A DNA stretch of 64,000 nucleotides from Georgenia sp. EYE_87 (GTDB taxonomy: Bacteria; Actinomycetota; Actinomycetes; Actinomycetales; Actinomycetaceae): assembly GCF_023148685.1 (NCBI RefSeq), contig NZ_JAHXNL010000004.1:10594-74593 (forward strand), given 5' to 3'. A program made the position numbers and the translations under genes. Positions 50,858 through 58,832 of the stretch are shown here, piece by piece (the stretch's first letter is position 1; each line of letters opens with the position of its first letter). The notes below the pieces were generated by a model. The model was not told the DNA's origin and made no database searches. It saw only the letters and a list, made by a program, of their open reading frames with translations.

Positions 50858-51592
50858 TCATGGCTCCCGGGTCGTGGTCTCACTGCCGGTGCCGAGGCCG
50901 ACGAAGGTCGCGGTCTTGCCCTCGAGGGTGATCACGATGTCGACCTCACCCGCGAGCTCGCTGCGTCGCTCGGTAAGACCGAGAGCGTCGAGTGGGGCGC
51001 CGACTATCTCCACCGAAGGCTCGGAGCACTGCTCGGGGTCGGAGTCCTCGACCGAGTCGCACAGGAAGGGGACGTCGTCCTCGGTGACCAGGACTGCCTG
51101 TACACGCGCCTGCTCGCCCGGTTCGACGCTGGCGAGGGCCTCTCTGATGGAGGTCGGCTCCAGCACGGCGGAGCTGCTGGAGGTGGGCTCGTCAGCGGCC
51201 GACGCGTCCTCGACGAAGTCCACCACCCTCTCTTCGACAAACTTAACGACCACGTCAACGTTTCCCTCGAGGGCTCCAGTGTCGCCCTGCTCCACCAGGT
51301 CCAACTCGTCCAGCGGGACGCCCTGCACGACGAGGGAGTCCAGTTCTCCGCAGTACGACGGGATCGAGTCCCCGGCTGGCCGGTCGCACAGCCGTGCCTC
51401 ATCGCGCCAGAAGAACAAGAACGACTGGATCCTTACGACGTCACCCGGTTCGGCGTCTTTCAGCGCTTCATCAACGGTTCGTGCCCCTTGGCCGTCAGTC
51501 CGGGGGCGCTCGGCCGTTGAGCTTGAGCATCCCGCCACCAGGAGGAACGCCGCCACTGACGCGACGGCTGTTGCCGCGCGGAACCGACTCAT
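50858..51592 (-). CDS. Lipoprotein with two tandem copies of one domain
   Basis: A 244-residue exported lipoprotein. The signal peptide ends in the lipobox LVAGC (cysteine near residue 22). The mature part is two copies of a domain of about 90 residues: copy 1 has VDEALKDAEPGDVVRIQSFLF and GVPLDELDLVEQG, copy 2 IREALASVEPGEQARVQAVLV and GAPLDALGLTERR; each has a cysteine pair and ends in a VDVVVKF or VDIVITL strand. Function unknown. The ATG at 51592 fits the signal peptide better than the upstream start. Confidence 0.8.
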   Translation of the reverse strand: MSRFRAATAVASVAAFLLVAGCSSSTAERPRTDGQGARTVDEALKDAEPGDVVRIQSFLFFWRDEARLCDRPAGDSIPSYCGELDSLVVQGVPLDELDLVEQGDTGALEGNVDVVVKFVEERVVDFVEDASAADEPTSSSSAVLEPTSIREALASVEPGEQARVQAVLVTEDDVPFLCDSVEDSDPEQCSEPSVEIVGAPLDALGLTERRSELAGEVDIVITLEGKTATFVGLGTGSETTTREP

Positions 51593-51792
51593 AAGTGGCG
51601 CCCCATTGCAGATCACGACCCACTTCCTACCGCGACTGTACCGTGCACCTCGCGCACGGAGAGCCCGATGAGTCGACCGCCCGCCGCCACCACTCCGCCA
51701 GCACCGCTACGGCCATCGAACGCGCAGAGAGGGAGAACGCACCCGGGCTAGGGACACGCACCCGACCCAGATTCCAGCAGCCAGCCAATTAA

Positions 51793-51812
51793 GGGACACG
51801 CCCTAGGGCGTG
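51793..51812. repeat. Two IS5-type ends head to head around CTAG
   Basis: GACACGCCCT-AGGGCGTGTC is a perfect 20-base palindrome centred on CTAG. To its right, GGCGTGTCTCCTAAA looks like the left inverted repeat of the IS remnant; to its left the complement reads GGCGTGTCCCTTAATTGG, a related but not identical end. CTAG fits the 4-base YTAR target of the IS5 group. Confidence 0.6.
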
Positions 51813-51841
51813 TCTCCTAAACGGGTCGCGTACGGCTTGGA

Positions 51842-52021
51842 ATGCTCGGGTTCGTGTCGCGTACCGCTGTTCTCAGTGATGCAGAGTGGGCGTTAATCGA
51901 GCCGCTGATGCCGTCCACGCGGGGAAGGCGTGGTAGGCCCTTCCGGAACCACCGGATGGTGGTCGAGGGCATCATCTACCGCTACCGAACAGGGATCCCT
52001 CAGCGGAACATGCGCCGCTAG
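51842..52021 (+). pseudogene. IS5-family transposase, N-terminal fragment
   Basis: A 59-residue remnant with the DUF4096-type N-terminus of IS5 transposases: LSDAEWALIEPLMP, GRRGRPFRNHRMVVEGIIYR and RTGIPQRN, where intact enzymes continue W-R-D-L-P. The frame then ends in TAG, and no DDE catalytic region follows in any frame. The remaining bases to 52,212 do not resemble the transposase. The element is dead. Confidence 0.8.
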
Positions 52022-52212
52022 ACGGCATGAGTGGGCGCCGGTGCGGCGCGACCGCAGCAATTTGGACTATGCCAGATGCGGTCGTTCCGTGGAGTGCGCC
52101 CAGGGGATGCCTGCTTCCTTGGAGGGAACCCCATCCACCACGTCCCCGCACCGGCGAGAAGGCCCGCGGCCAGCCACCACTTCGATCTCGTTCGAGTTCC
52201 GGGTCTAGCACG

Positions 52213-52620
52213 CTACGCGTGCGGATCCTTAGTGCGTGTGGCGTCGGGGTGTTCCGGCGCCGGCCGTCGGAGATCGATGTCGCCTGGTGAGGGTGGCCGC
52301 GATTGGTCCCACACGCGAGCGAAGGCGTCGGCGAGCTGTGGCCAGACGAGACGCTCGCCGTCGTGGACAGAGTGGATCTGATCTGCGAGCGGAGGCTGTA
52401 CAACGATGTCATGGGGGATGACGCGGCCCGCCTCGTCGCGGCGCCCCAGTGGATCGGGGAAGCGCAGTGCCACGTCCGTGCCGACGCGCCGGCACAGTGC
52501 CCTTTCGCCTTCAGCGCCCCCGAATGCGCGTTCGTAAACGGGAAGAGGGTCGGGGTAACCCCCGTCGAGGAGGAACCGAAACCCCCAGGAGCGTCCGCGC
52601 GTAGCCCAGACGACTCTCAC
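52213..52620 (-). CDS. 135-residue partner of the TRAFAC-like GTPase
   Basis: A 135-residue soluble protein with a conserved look: VVWATRGRSWGFRFLLDGG (about 3-21), then DVALRFPDPLGRRDEAGRVI (about 49-68) and ERLVWPQLADAFARVWD (about 89-105), and a disordered proline-rich tail. The GTG at 52620 overlaps the GTPase stop by 4 bases (GTGA), so they are co-translated. From memory similar proteins occur beside GTPases in Streptomyces; no function is recorded. Two-gene pairs of this form are likely regulator-effector systems, but this is inference. Confidence 0.75.
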   Translation of the reverse strand: MRVVWATRGRSWGFRFLLDGGYPDPLPVYERAFGGAEGERALCRRVGTDVALRFPDPLGRRDEAGRVIPHDIVVQPPLADQIHSVHDGERLVWPQLADAFARVWDQSRPPSPGDIDLRRPAPEHPDATRTKDPHA

Positions 52621-53786
52621 TTGAGGCTCTTGACGAGGAGGTTATCCCGTACCCCCTGGTCCAGGTCTAGCTTGAACTGCGTCAATGTCGCCCTGAGGTT
52701 GTCGCCAGTTACTCGTGCCTCAGCGTTGATGTTCCTGATCTGCGTCTCGCTAAGCTTGAGCAACGCGGCCAACGTTGGCCGCCCGATCCTGGCCAGAAGA
52801 GGGCCGACCTTCGGAACTTTCTTCAAGAACTCGTCGATGCCCTTCGCGCGCATGATTAGGGCAGCGAAGACGTCGGCGTTGTCCGCAAGCTTGTCTAGCC
52901 ACCTGACGGGGATCTCGAACCGCTCGGCCCACCGGGCGAGTCTCTCCAGCGGAAGAAGACACGCCACGGGCAGAAGGAGGCCGAGGCCCACCCGCTCGGT
53001 CACTTCGATCCTGCCCGGCTCGAACTTCGCCGACGAGAGCAGCATGAAGTCCTCGCCGATCGATAGCGCTTGGGGAATCTGCACCATCCCCGTGAGCACG
53101 TCCTGCAGTGAAGCGAGCTCGCCCGCAGCCTTCTCGATGACGAGGTCTTGGAACCCGTGGACGTCGAACTCTGGGTGAAGGTCGGCTTTCGAAAGGGCCA
53201 TGATCCAGATGCGGGGGAAACGCACCAGCGGCTCGCCGTCGTCGAGGAGCTCGGTCTTGAGTCGCAGGAGGCCGTCCCTGAGGCCCCAGATGAGCGACTT
53301 GAAGTACTTCTCTTCTTCACCCGCGTGGTCGCGGAGTTTCTGTCCGTCGACAAGAACGAGCGCGACGTCCGAACGAAGGAGCAGTCGGAACGTGTCGACG
53401 CGGCGACGCGCCTCCTCTTCGCTGCTTGGTTCTTCCTCGAACCACTCGCCGGGATAGTCGTGCCAGACAAGCCGCAGCGCGTCGAAGAGCCTCCCGTTGG
53501 CGGTCTTGTCGTCGCCTTGGTTCTTCATCTTGAGCGTGAAGCGGTAGGGCGTCGCCGCGAAGCGGGTGGTCTCGGGCACCCGCGCGTTGTTCTTCATGCC
53601 CAGGTAGTTCTGGCGGAGGCGGTTACCCTGGCCGGTGTCGTCGGAGATGACGTGAAACAGGCTCTCCTTCAGGAACGCCTGCTCCTGCGCCGCACCGTAG
53701 AACGAGGAGACCAGCACGGTCTTCCCGCTGCCACTCCCGCCGAACACCGCGATGTGCTGTTCCCGGACCCTGATTATTGCTGACAC
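52617..53786 (-). CDS. TRAFAC-like GTPase
   Basis: A 389-residue P-loop protein with GTPase features. G1 is GGSGSGKT (residues 16-23), G3 is D-x-P-G in WHDYPGEWF, and G4 is probably LSKADL (SKAD in place of NKxD). The C-terminal half is helical and has a hydrophobic stretch (VGLGLLLPVACLL) that could touch membrane. The GTG at 53786 was chosen because IIRVREQHIAVFGG then starts close to the P-loop; the open frame reaches 53885. It is coupled to the 135-residue partner and diverges from a membrane-anchored coiled-coil gene. Confidence 0.82.
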   Translation of the reverse strand: MSAIIRVREQHIAVFGGSGSGKTVLVSSFYGAAQEQAFLKESLFHVISDDTGQGNRLRQNYLGMKNNARVPETTRFAATPYRFTLKMKNQGDDKTANGRLFDALRLVWHDYPGEWFEEEPSSEEEARRRVDTFRLLLRSDVALVLVDGQKLRDHAGEEEKYFKSLIWGLRDGLLRLKTELLDDGEPLVRFPRIWIMALSKADLHPEFDVHGFQDLVIEKAAGELASLQDVLTGMVQIPQALSIGEDFMLLSSAKFEPGRIEVTERVGLGLLLPVACLLPLERLARWAERFEIPVRWLDKLADNADVFAALIMRAKGIDEFLKKVPKVGPLLARIGRPTLAALLKLSETQIRNINAEARVTGDNLRATLTQFKLDLDQGVRDNLLVKSLK

Positions 53787-53983
53787 GCGGTGACAGTAGC
53801 AGTCAAGAATCGGCCACGTTCCTGCTTGCGGATCCTCCGCCGGACGGCGGTGTTCTGTTGGGTGCGGCGTCGAGTGCAGCAGCAATAGGTCTCATGCTCC
53901 TCCTGGACCTGCTGAGTGGCCCAGACTCCTCCTTTCACGCTCACGAGCGAGGCGATGTCGGTGGGTCGTGGGAGGTTTATTGC

Positions 53984-54748
53984 ATGCTGGCTATCTCGAT
54001 CATTGCTCTCGTCATCTCTGGGTCCGCGTTGCCCTTCACCGTCTGGGCCGCGCGAGCTGCCGCCAAGCAGGCGGAGGCTGCTCGAGTCCAGGCGAGGGCC
54101 GCGGAAAGCCAGACAGCGCTCCAACGGGAACAGGTCGCGGCCGCGCGAGAACAGACCGAGCTTCAGCGGCAACTCGCCCAAGAGTCGTCGCAGCCCTACG
54201 TGTGGGCGGATATCCAGCCGGACATGCAGCAGGGCACGGTCCTGCACGTCGTCGTCGGCAACAGTGGCCCGACGATGGCGGAGCACATCAGGGTGACATT
54301 CGATCCCCCACTACCTGCCGCCCCGCAACAGTCCGACAGAGTCGACCATGTGCAAAAGATTCTCGCCAGCGGCCTTCGGTCACTCGCACCCGGACGCATT
54401 CTTCGCTGGACGCTTGGAGCGGGCTACGAACTCTTAGCCAGTGAGGATTCTAAAGTGCGGACGGTACGCGTCGATGCCAGCGGACCCCACGGAGCGGTCC
54501 CTGCCACGGAGATCGAGATCGACATCTCGCAGTGGCGTCAGGCGCGCGACGCGCCAGACGGCTCACTCCATCACGTACGTGGGGCCATCAAGGACCTGAC
54601 CAAGGTCGTCGGCAGCGTCGACAGGACACTCAAGCAGGCGGCGCTGCGATCCCAGGCCTCAGAGCAGCCCGAGTCGATTGAACTCGATGAGTTCGACGCC
54701 CCCTTCACGCGACGTCGTCAGATCGTTTCGCAGCAGGACGCGGACTAG
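53984..54748 (+). CDS. Membrane-anchored coiled-coil protein
   Basis: A 254-residue protein: one N-terminal membrane segment (about 2-22, LAISIIALVISGSALPFTVW), a coiled coil (about 25-68; QAEAARVQARAAESQTALQR then AAREQTELQRQLAQES), a beta-rich domain (YVWADIQPDMQQGTVLHVVV, about 72-155) and a charged tail. This anchor/coil/beta layout is frequent among actinobacterial proteins of unknown role. The ATG at 53984 has GGGAGG eight bases upstream; the open frame starting at 53777 is less likely. It diverges from the GTPase gene, with 197 bases between. Confidence 0.72.
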   Translation: MLAISIIALVISGSALPFTVWAARAAAKQAEAARVQARAAESQTALQREQVAAAREQTELQRQLAQESSQPYVWADIQPDMQQGTVLHVVVGNSGPTMAEHIRVTFDPPLPAAPQQSDRVDHVQKILASGLRSLAPGRILRWTLGAGYELLASEDSKVRTVRVDASGPHGAVPATEIEIDISQWRQARDAPDGSLHHVRGAIKDLTKVVGSVDRTLKQAALRSQASEQPESIELDEFDAPFTRRRQIVSQQDAD

Positions 54749-55071
54749 GCGCTCGTCAGTGCCACTGGAAGCCTTCGTTAGCAGGAGGAAGGCACCAATA
54801 TCGATAACCAAGCGGAGTTTGCCGCCCGAAATGGCAGGGAAGTCGGCGAGGAGGAAGCCGTGAAGTTGAGCGGCCATGATCCTGGCACTCAGGTTTGCGC
54901 GGCGCTCGTGATGATCGTCGACACGAGGTACTACTCATGCCGAATCCCGCCGCCGAGCGCGGTGGGGGATCCTGATTGGAGAGACGAAGTCCGTGTATCC
55001 GCACACGTCCGTCGCAACGGAAAGGGCGTGCAGTGCGCTTTCTCGAATGCCGTCCTGGGACAAGATGGGGC
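54749..55071. other. 323-base gap
   Basis: Only short open frames without family resemblance were seen. A minus-strand frame at 54659-54877 overlaps the end of the coiled-coil gene and looks like a shadow. Confidence 0.4.
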
Positions 55072-55674
55072 ATGACCAGTGACGCGGTGATCGCCGAAGC
55101 GCTCGAATCGTTGGCCGGCATGAGGCTTGCACACAGGGACGCGGTCCAGCTCGTACCGAAGCACCCCGGGCTCTATGCGTTCTATGGCGACGACCGCACG
55201 TGGTCGGACCTCGGACTGAGTCGCGCCCATGACGGCCAGCCTCTGTACGTCGGCAAGGCGGAGAGAAGTCTGAACGGCCGTGATGTTGGCACTCACTTTG
55301 CTGCTGGCAAGACTGGCTCGTCGACCGTCCGACGCAGTCTTGCGGCCCTGCTCGTAGACGAGCTCCGTCTGGTTGCCGTGCCGCGCAACCTGGCCAAGCT
55401 TGACGGTAGCGCCAACTTCGGACTCGACGAGGCAAGCGAGGTGCGCTTAAGCGGCTGGATGCAGCAGCGGTTGTCGTTGACCACCTGGAGCAAGCCTGAG
55501 GACGCTGTCCTTGACGAAATCGAGACTGCAGTTGTGCGCCGACTACGTCCCCCGCTGAATCTCGACAAGGTCGGGGAGCCCAGGCAGCGACTTCGGGAGG
55601 CCAGGAAGCGCATGGCAGACATCGCGAGGGCTGGGCAACCGAGCGATGACCGCGGGGCTGACCCAACGATGTGA
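55072..55674 (+). CDS. GIY-YIG nuclease-fold protein
   Basis: A 200-residue protein with the GIY-YIG fold: GLYAFYGD at 33-40, PLYVGKAERSLNGRDVGTH from 58 (YVG at 59-61, conserved arginine near 70), and the C-terminal EIETAVVRRLRPPLNL with catalytic-type glutamate and the PPLN motif common in this family. The spacing between the two halves (about 23 residues) is longer than the usual 10-13. It could be a stand-alone endonuclease in the island. ATG at 55072. No adjacent gene in the same direction is coupled to it. Confidence 0.83.
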   Translation: MTSDAVIAEALESLAGMRLAHRDAVQLVPKHPGLYAFYGDDRTWSDLGLSRAHDGQPLYVGKAERSLNGRDVGTHFAAGKTGSSTVRRSLAALLVDELRLVAVPRNLAKLDGSANFGLDEASEVRLSGWMQQRLSLTTWSKPEDAVLDEIETAVVRRLRPPLNLDKVGEPRQRLREARKRMADIARAGQPSDDRGADPTM

Positions 55675-55830
55675 CTGAGGCGCGCAGGCGGGATATGGAG
55701 AAGCCGTCCCGGAGAACGATCGCCCGACGGTGCCTCGCCCTGTCAACGCACGGATACCCACAGCAGCGGCCTTCGAGCGATGCTGCCCTTCCAGTGCTCG
55801 ATCCGTAGGACCCTCGGGCCCAACGGTCAT

Positions 55831-56604
55831 TCAGCCGCGCCGGACCTCGGATCGATCCACCCACCGTGCGAGAAGGCTGAGAGCGGCCAGCGCCTCAAGG
55901 GCCTCGACCTCCATCATTCCGGTATGGCCCGGTGCTTCATGAGCCAGTGGATTGCGGACGGCGCTGAAGAGGCCCTGGCCGTACTGGCTGATGCCGGCGT
56001 AGATGGCACGCACAGTCTTCTCGGCAGTGCCCTCGGGTAGCGGGAGCCGCAGTCGCGGGTTGTTCTCATCGGCCGCCTTCTGGCTGAAGAGCTGACCAAT
56101 CAGATCGCCTTCACCCAGATCGCGTCGACTAACCTTGCCTCGCAATCGGGTGTTGAGGCCCCTGGCGGCTGCGTCGACTGCGTCCTCGTATAAGCCAGCC
56201 GTCCAGGCTGGCTTGGCAGAGTCCCAGATCCAGGGGTGGAGACTCGCACCGTCGAGGGTCGGACCTCGGTCTGATAGGTGCTCGTCGAGCTCCCCCTGGG
56301 CCTCGAGCACGGCGATGCACCGCTGGGTAGCTTCCCAAATTGCGCGAAATCGATAGCGCTTGTCCTTGTCCTGCTTCTCGTGCCAGTCCGGGGTGTACTT
56401 GTCGAGGATCTTTTCGATCACAGCGCTTTGCTTGAGCACCTGGTCCTGCGGGGCGGTGGTCTTGTACGAGTGGAACCCAGCCGTGCCCGGCGGACTGGGC
56501 ACGAAGATGGGCTTGGCGTCGATCTCGAACTTCCGCAGGTGGTCGAGCGCCCACTCGATGTTCTTGTTCACGTACTCGAGGGTGGCATATCCGCACACGG
56601 TCAT
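55831..56604 (-). CDS. TIGR02391 (Ymh) family, HEPN-like protein
   Basis: A 257-residue protein. The C-terminal half matches the TIGR02391 family: LHPWIWDSAKPAWTAGLYED, AVDAAARGLNTRLRG, and finally R217-N-P-L-A-H222 in FSAVRNPLAHE, an R-x4-H pattern like HEPN RNases. The N-terminal 110 residues are helical (WALDHLRKFEIDAKPIFVPS). The ATG at 56604 is chosen because it overlaps the stop of an upstream small membrane frame (ATGA). It diverges from the OLD nuclease gene across the 56,605-57,014 interval. Confidence 0.82.
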   Translation of the reverse strand: MTVCGYATLEYVNKNIEWALDHLRKFEIDAKPIFVPSPPGTAGFHSYKTTAPQDQVLKQSAVIEKILDKYTPDWHEKQDKDKRYRFRAIWEATQRCIAVLEAQGELDEHLSDRGPTLDGASLHPWIWDSAKPAWTAGLYEDAVDAAARGLNTRLRGKVSRRDLGEGDLIGQLFSQKAADENNPRLRLPLPEGTAEKTVRAIYAGISQYGQGLFSAVRNPLAHEAPGHTGMMEVEALEALAALSLLARWVDRSEVRRG

Positions 56605-56798
56605 CGGCAAGCGGAAGACTCGAGTTGTGCGGCGTGGCGGGCCCCGGCCGCACGTCGAGCCTGCCGCACGACGAACGAGCGCCGGGATGGATGTACTGGA
56701 TCATGGACATGTCCCTGGACTTGCTTCTGGGCAATGCTCGCGCCTGTGCTGCGATCCGCGACGAGGAAAAGGTATAGAGCAAACACGATCAGTGGCAT
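56601..56798 (-). CDS. Possible 65-residue membrane protein upstream of the TIGR02391 gene
   Basis: The frame starts MPLIVFALYLFLVADRSTG and gives one N-terminal membrane segment followed by a basic, polar tail (HPSRRSFVVRQARRAAG). Its stop overlaps the TIGR02391 start by 4 bases, which would couple the two. There is no clear ribosome site and the frame is open further upstream (to 57533 inside the OLD gene), so it may be chance. The remainder of the 410-base divergent interval up to 57,014 shows nothing else. Confidence 0.35.
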   Translation of the reverse strand: MPLIVFALYLFLVADRSTGASIAQKQVQGHVHDPVHPSRRSFVVRQARRAAGARHAAQLESSACR

Positions 56799-57014
56799 GC
56801 GCGGGCGTGTTGCGGGACCCGCCGACGAACCGAATGCCGATCCTTCAAAGCCACGGCTCCGGACCCGCAGCGCGCGCGGGTACGCCAGGAACGAGTACAG
56901 GGGAACCCTCTCGGTCGAGCACAAGAACTGGCTCAGGCCCCACACGCCGTCCAATCCGCCAAGCGCCGGAAGACTGCGGGGAATGGCTAGGCGTTCGACA
57001 CTACCGCAATAGGG

Positions 57015-58595
57015 TTGAATGGTGACATGGCCGGGACCTTGACCCTCAGCACCTTGCAGCTCCGTACCGGAACGACAGTAGAACTGCCGCCCACCGGCGT
57101 TCTCTGCATTGTGGGCGGAAATAATGTGGGCAAGTCGCGCTTGCTCGCTGATATCGGGATGCATCTTACCTCGAGGGACGCCCGCAGCACGCTGGTGCTG
57201 GAGAACTTGGAGTACGCCTTCGATGAGGTACCTTCGGACGTTGAGGAATGGCTTCGAAGGCATGCGGTGGTGCACGGTCAACCTGGTGAGGTTCGCCAAT
57301 ACTCGCCCCCGGGCGGCGGCAGCCTCCACGACGCCGCGAACTATGAAATGTTCTTTCGCAATCTGAAAGACTTTTCCTATCTTCTCAGCCCAATGATGTT
57401 CAGAGCCATAGACGCATCCGACCGGGCACAGATCGCAACGTCGAGCATGCCAGTTGGCCAGAATGTTGCCCATCCGCTGATCGAGTTGTTTCGTGATGGC
57501 GATCTCGAAGAGCGACTCTCGGACATATGCCAACGGACGTTCGGGTTTCCGTTAACTCTCGACCGGGTAAATGGCGAGGTCCTGCTTCGCGTGGGCACTC
57601 CGAGCGTGCCGTCGCCGCCACTACAGCATCCCACCCGGGAGTACTCCGATTCCGTTCTCGACCTACCGGCATTACGGGATCAGGGCGACGGCGTTAAAAA
57701 CTACCTTGGCATGGTGCTGCACATGATGACAGGCACTGAATCTATTACAGTGCTTGATGAGCCGGAGGCCTTTCTCCACCCCGCGCAGGCGCGTGCACTA
57801 GGGCGTCATCTCGGAGAGGAAGTAGTAGCGAGGGAGCGACAGCTACTTACCGCGACTCACGACCGCGACTTCGTCTTAGGACTTCTCCAGACAGATTGCC
57901 CGGTCATGTTCCTCAGGCTGAACCGCACCGGTGGACTAAGCAGCGCTACAACCTTAGCCCCGGAGAACGTTAAGGCTATCTGGGACAGGCCCGTGCTCAG
58001 ATACTCGAATATCTTGCAGGGGTTGTTCCATCGCGTGGTGGTGGTCTGCGAAGGGGATGCCGACTGCAGATGGTATTCGGCTGTGCTTGATGTCATGGGC
58101 AGGAGTGCAGTGGTTCCGAGCGAGGAAGTGCTTTTCGTTCCCGCAGGCGGGAAGGGACAGGTCCGGAGCAGCCTCGAAGCATTGGGGTCACTCGACGTCA
58201 CATCGTTCGCGATACTTGACTTCGACGGGATTCTTGACCCCGACTACGTGGTTTCGTTGCTGCGCTCCTTGGGAGGTGATCACGAGGAAGGCGGAAGGCT
58301 AGCTCGTGCCATTTCTTCGCAACTCACCTCTTCAGAGCAGCGGAGGTGGGCAAAAGAGAGTGGTCTCGCAGGACTGCCGCCGGGGACGGTAACCGAGATG
58401 GCGCACAGGCTAATAGACGTTATGCGAGCAAGTGGTGTACTTATCGTACCGATCGGCGAGTTGGAGTCGTTCGACCGAACGATTGGTGGTCATGGTCCGA
58501 CTTGGGTCACGGCCGCATTGAGTGCAGAGAAACACCAAGAAAGCGCCGCCTCTAGCGATTTGCTCCGACCGGTTCTCTCTTGCCTGGAGGTTTAG
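57015..58595 (+). CDS. OLD-type ATPase-TOPRIM nuclease
   Basis: A 526-residue OLD-like protein. The ATPase part has Walker A VGGNNVGKSR (33-42) and Walker B ITVLDEPEAFLHP near 245, with D-loop histidine in LTATHDRDF. The TOPRIM part starts VVVVCEGDADCRWYSAVLD (about 342) and has AILDFDGILDP near 400, giving the E and DxD metal residues. OLD proteins act in phage exclusion and, with a UvrD-like helicase, in Gabija; no helicase is adjacent here. The ATG at 57015 or 57027 may be used. It stands alone on its strand and diverges from the TIGR02391 gene. Codon use is visibly less GC-biased than the core genes. Confidence 0.88.
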   Translation: MNGDMAGTLTLSTLQLRTGTTVELPPTGVLCIVGGNNVGKSRLLADIGMHLTSRDARSTLVLENLEYAFDEVPSDVEEWLRRHAVVHGQPGEVRQYSPPGGGSLHDAANYEMFFRNLKDFSYLLSPMMFRAIDASDRAQIATSSMPVGQNVAHPLIELFRDGDLEERLSDICQRTFGFPLTLDRVNGEVLLRVGTPSVPSPPLQHPTREYSDSVLDLPALRDQGDGVKNYLGMVLHMMTGTESITVLDEPEAFLHPAQARALGRHLGEEVVARERQLLTATHDRDFVLGLLQTDCPVMFLRLNRTGGLSSATTLAPENVKAIWDRPVLRYSNILQGLFHRVVVVCEGDADCRWYSAVLDVMGRSAVVPSEEVLFVPAGGKGQVRSSLEALGSLDVTSFAILDFDGILDPDYVVSLLRSLGGDHEEGGRLARAISSQLTSSEQRRWAKESGLAGLPPGTVTEMAHRLIDVMRASGVLIVPIGELESFDRTIGGHGPTWVTAALSAEKHQESAASSDLLRPVLSCLEV

Positions 58596-58619
58596 GTCCT
58601 TTCTAGCGACCGGCGGCCG

Positions 58620-58778
58620 ATGTCTCAACGTGCCTCTGTCGGCCCACTCCTCGTGTGGAGGGAGCAGGAAGAGGTTGACGCCATGAGCGTTGACCGTCCC
58701 GTAAGCCGAACCGCCACCGGGACTGAGTCCAGCATCGGGCCCGGCCTCTATATCTGCGTGGCGGGGATGGTCCCGTGA
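58620..58778 (+). CDS. Possible 52-residue protein upstream of the resolvase
   Basis: The frame runs from ATG at 58620 and ends GPGLYICVAGMVP, a well-formed, proline/glycine-rich tail. There is no strong ribosome site. It may be a small gene linked to the resolvase or chance; nothing resembling it was recognised. Confidence 0.28.
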   Translation: MSQRASVGPLLVWREQEEVDAMSVDRPVSRTATGTESSIGPGLYICVAGMVP

Positions 58779-58832
58779 GGCCCGCCCGCGAAAATGCCCG
58801 GTGAAGGGGCGCTATCCGGTGACACTGAAGGG

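Noticed and set aside
57015-58595. A Gabija system (GajA with GajB)
   Set aside because: The OLD-type nuclease is present but no UvrD-like GajB helicase is adjacent on either side.
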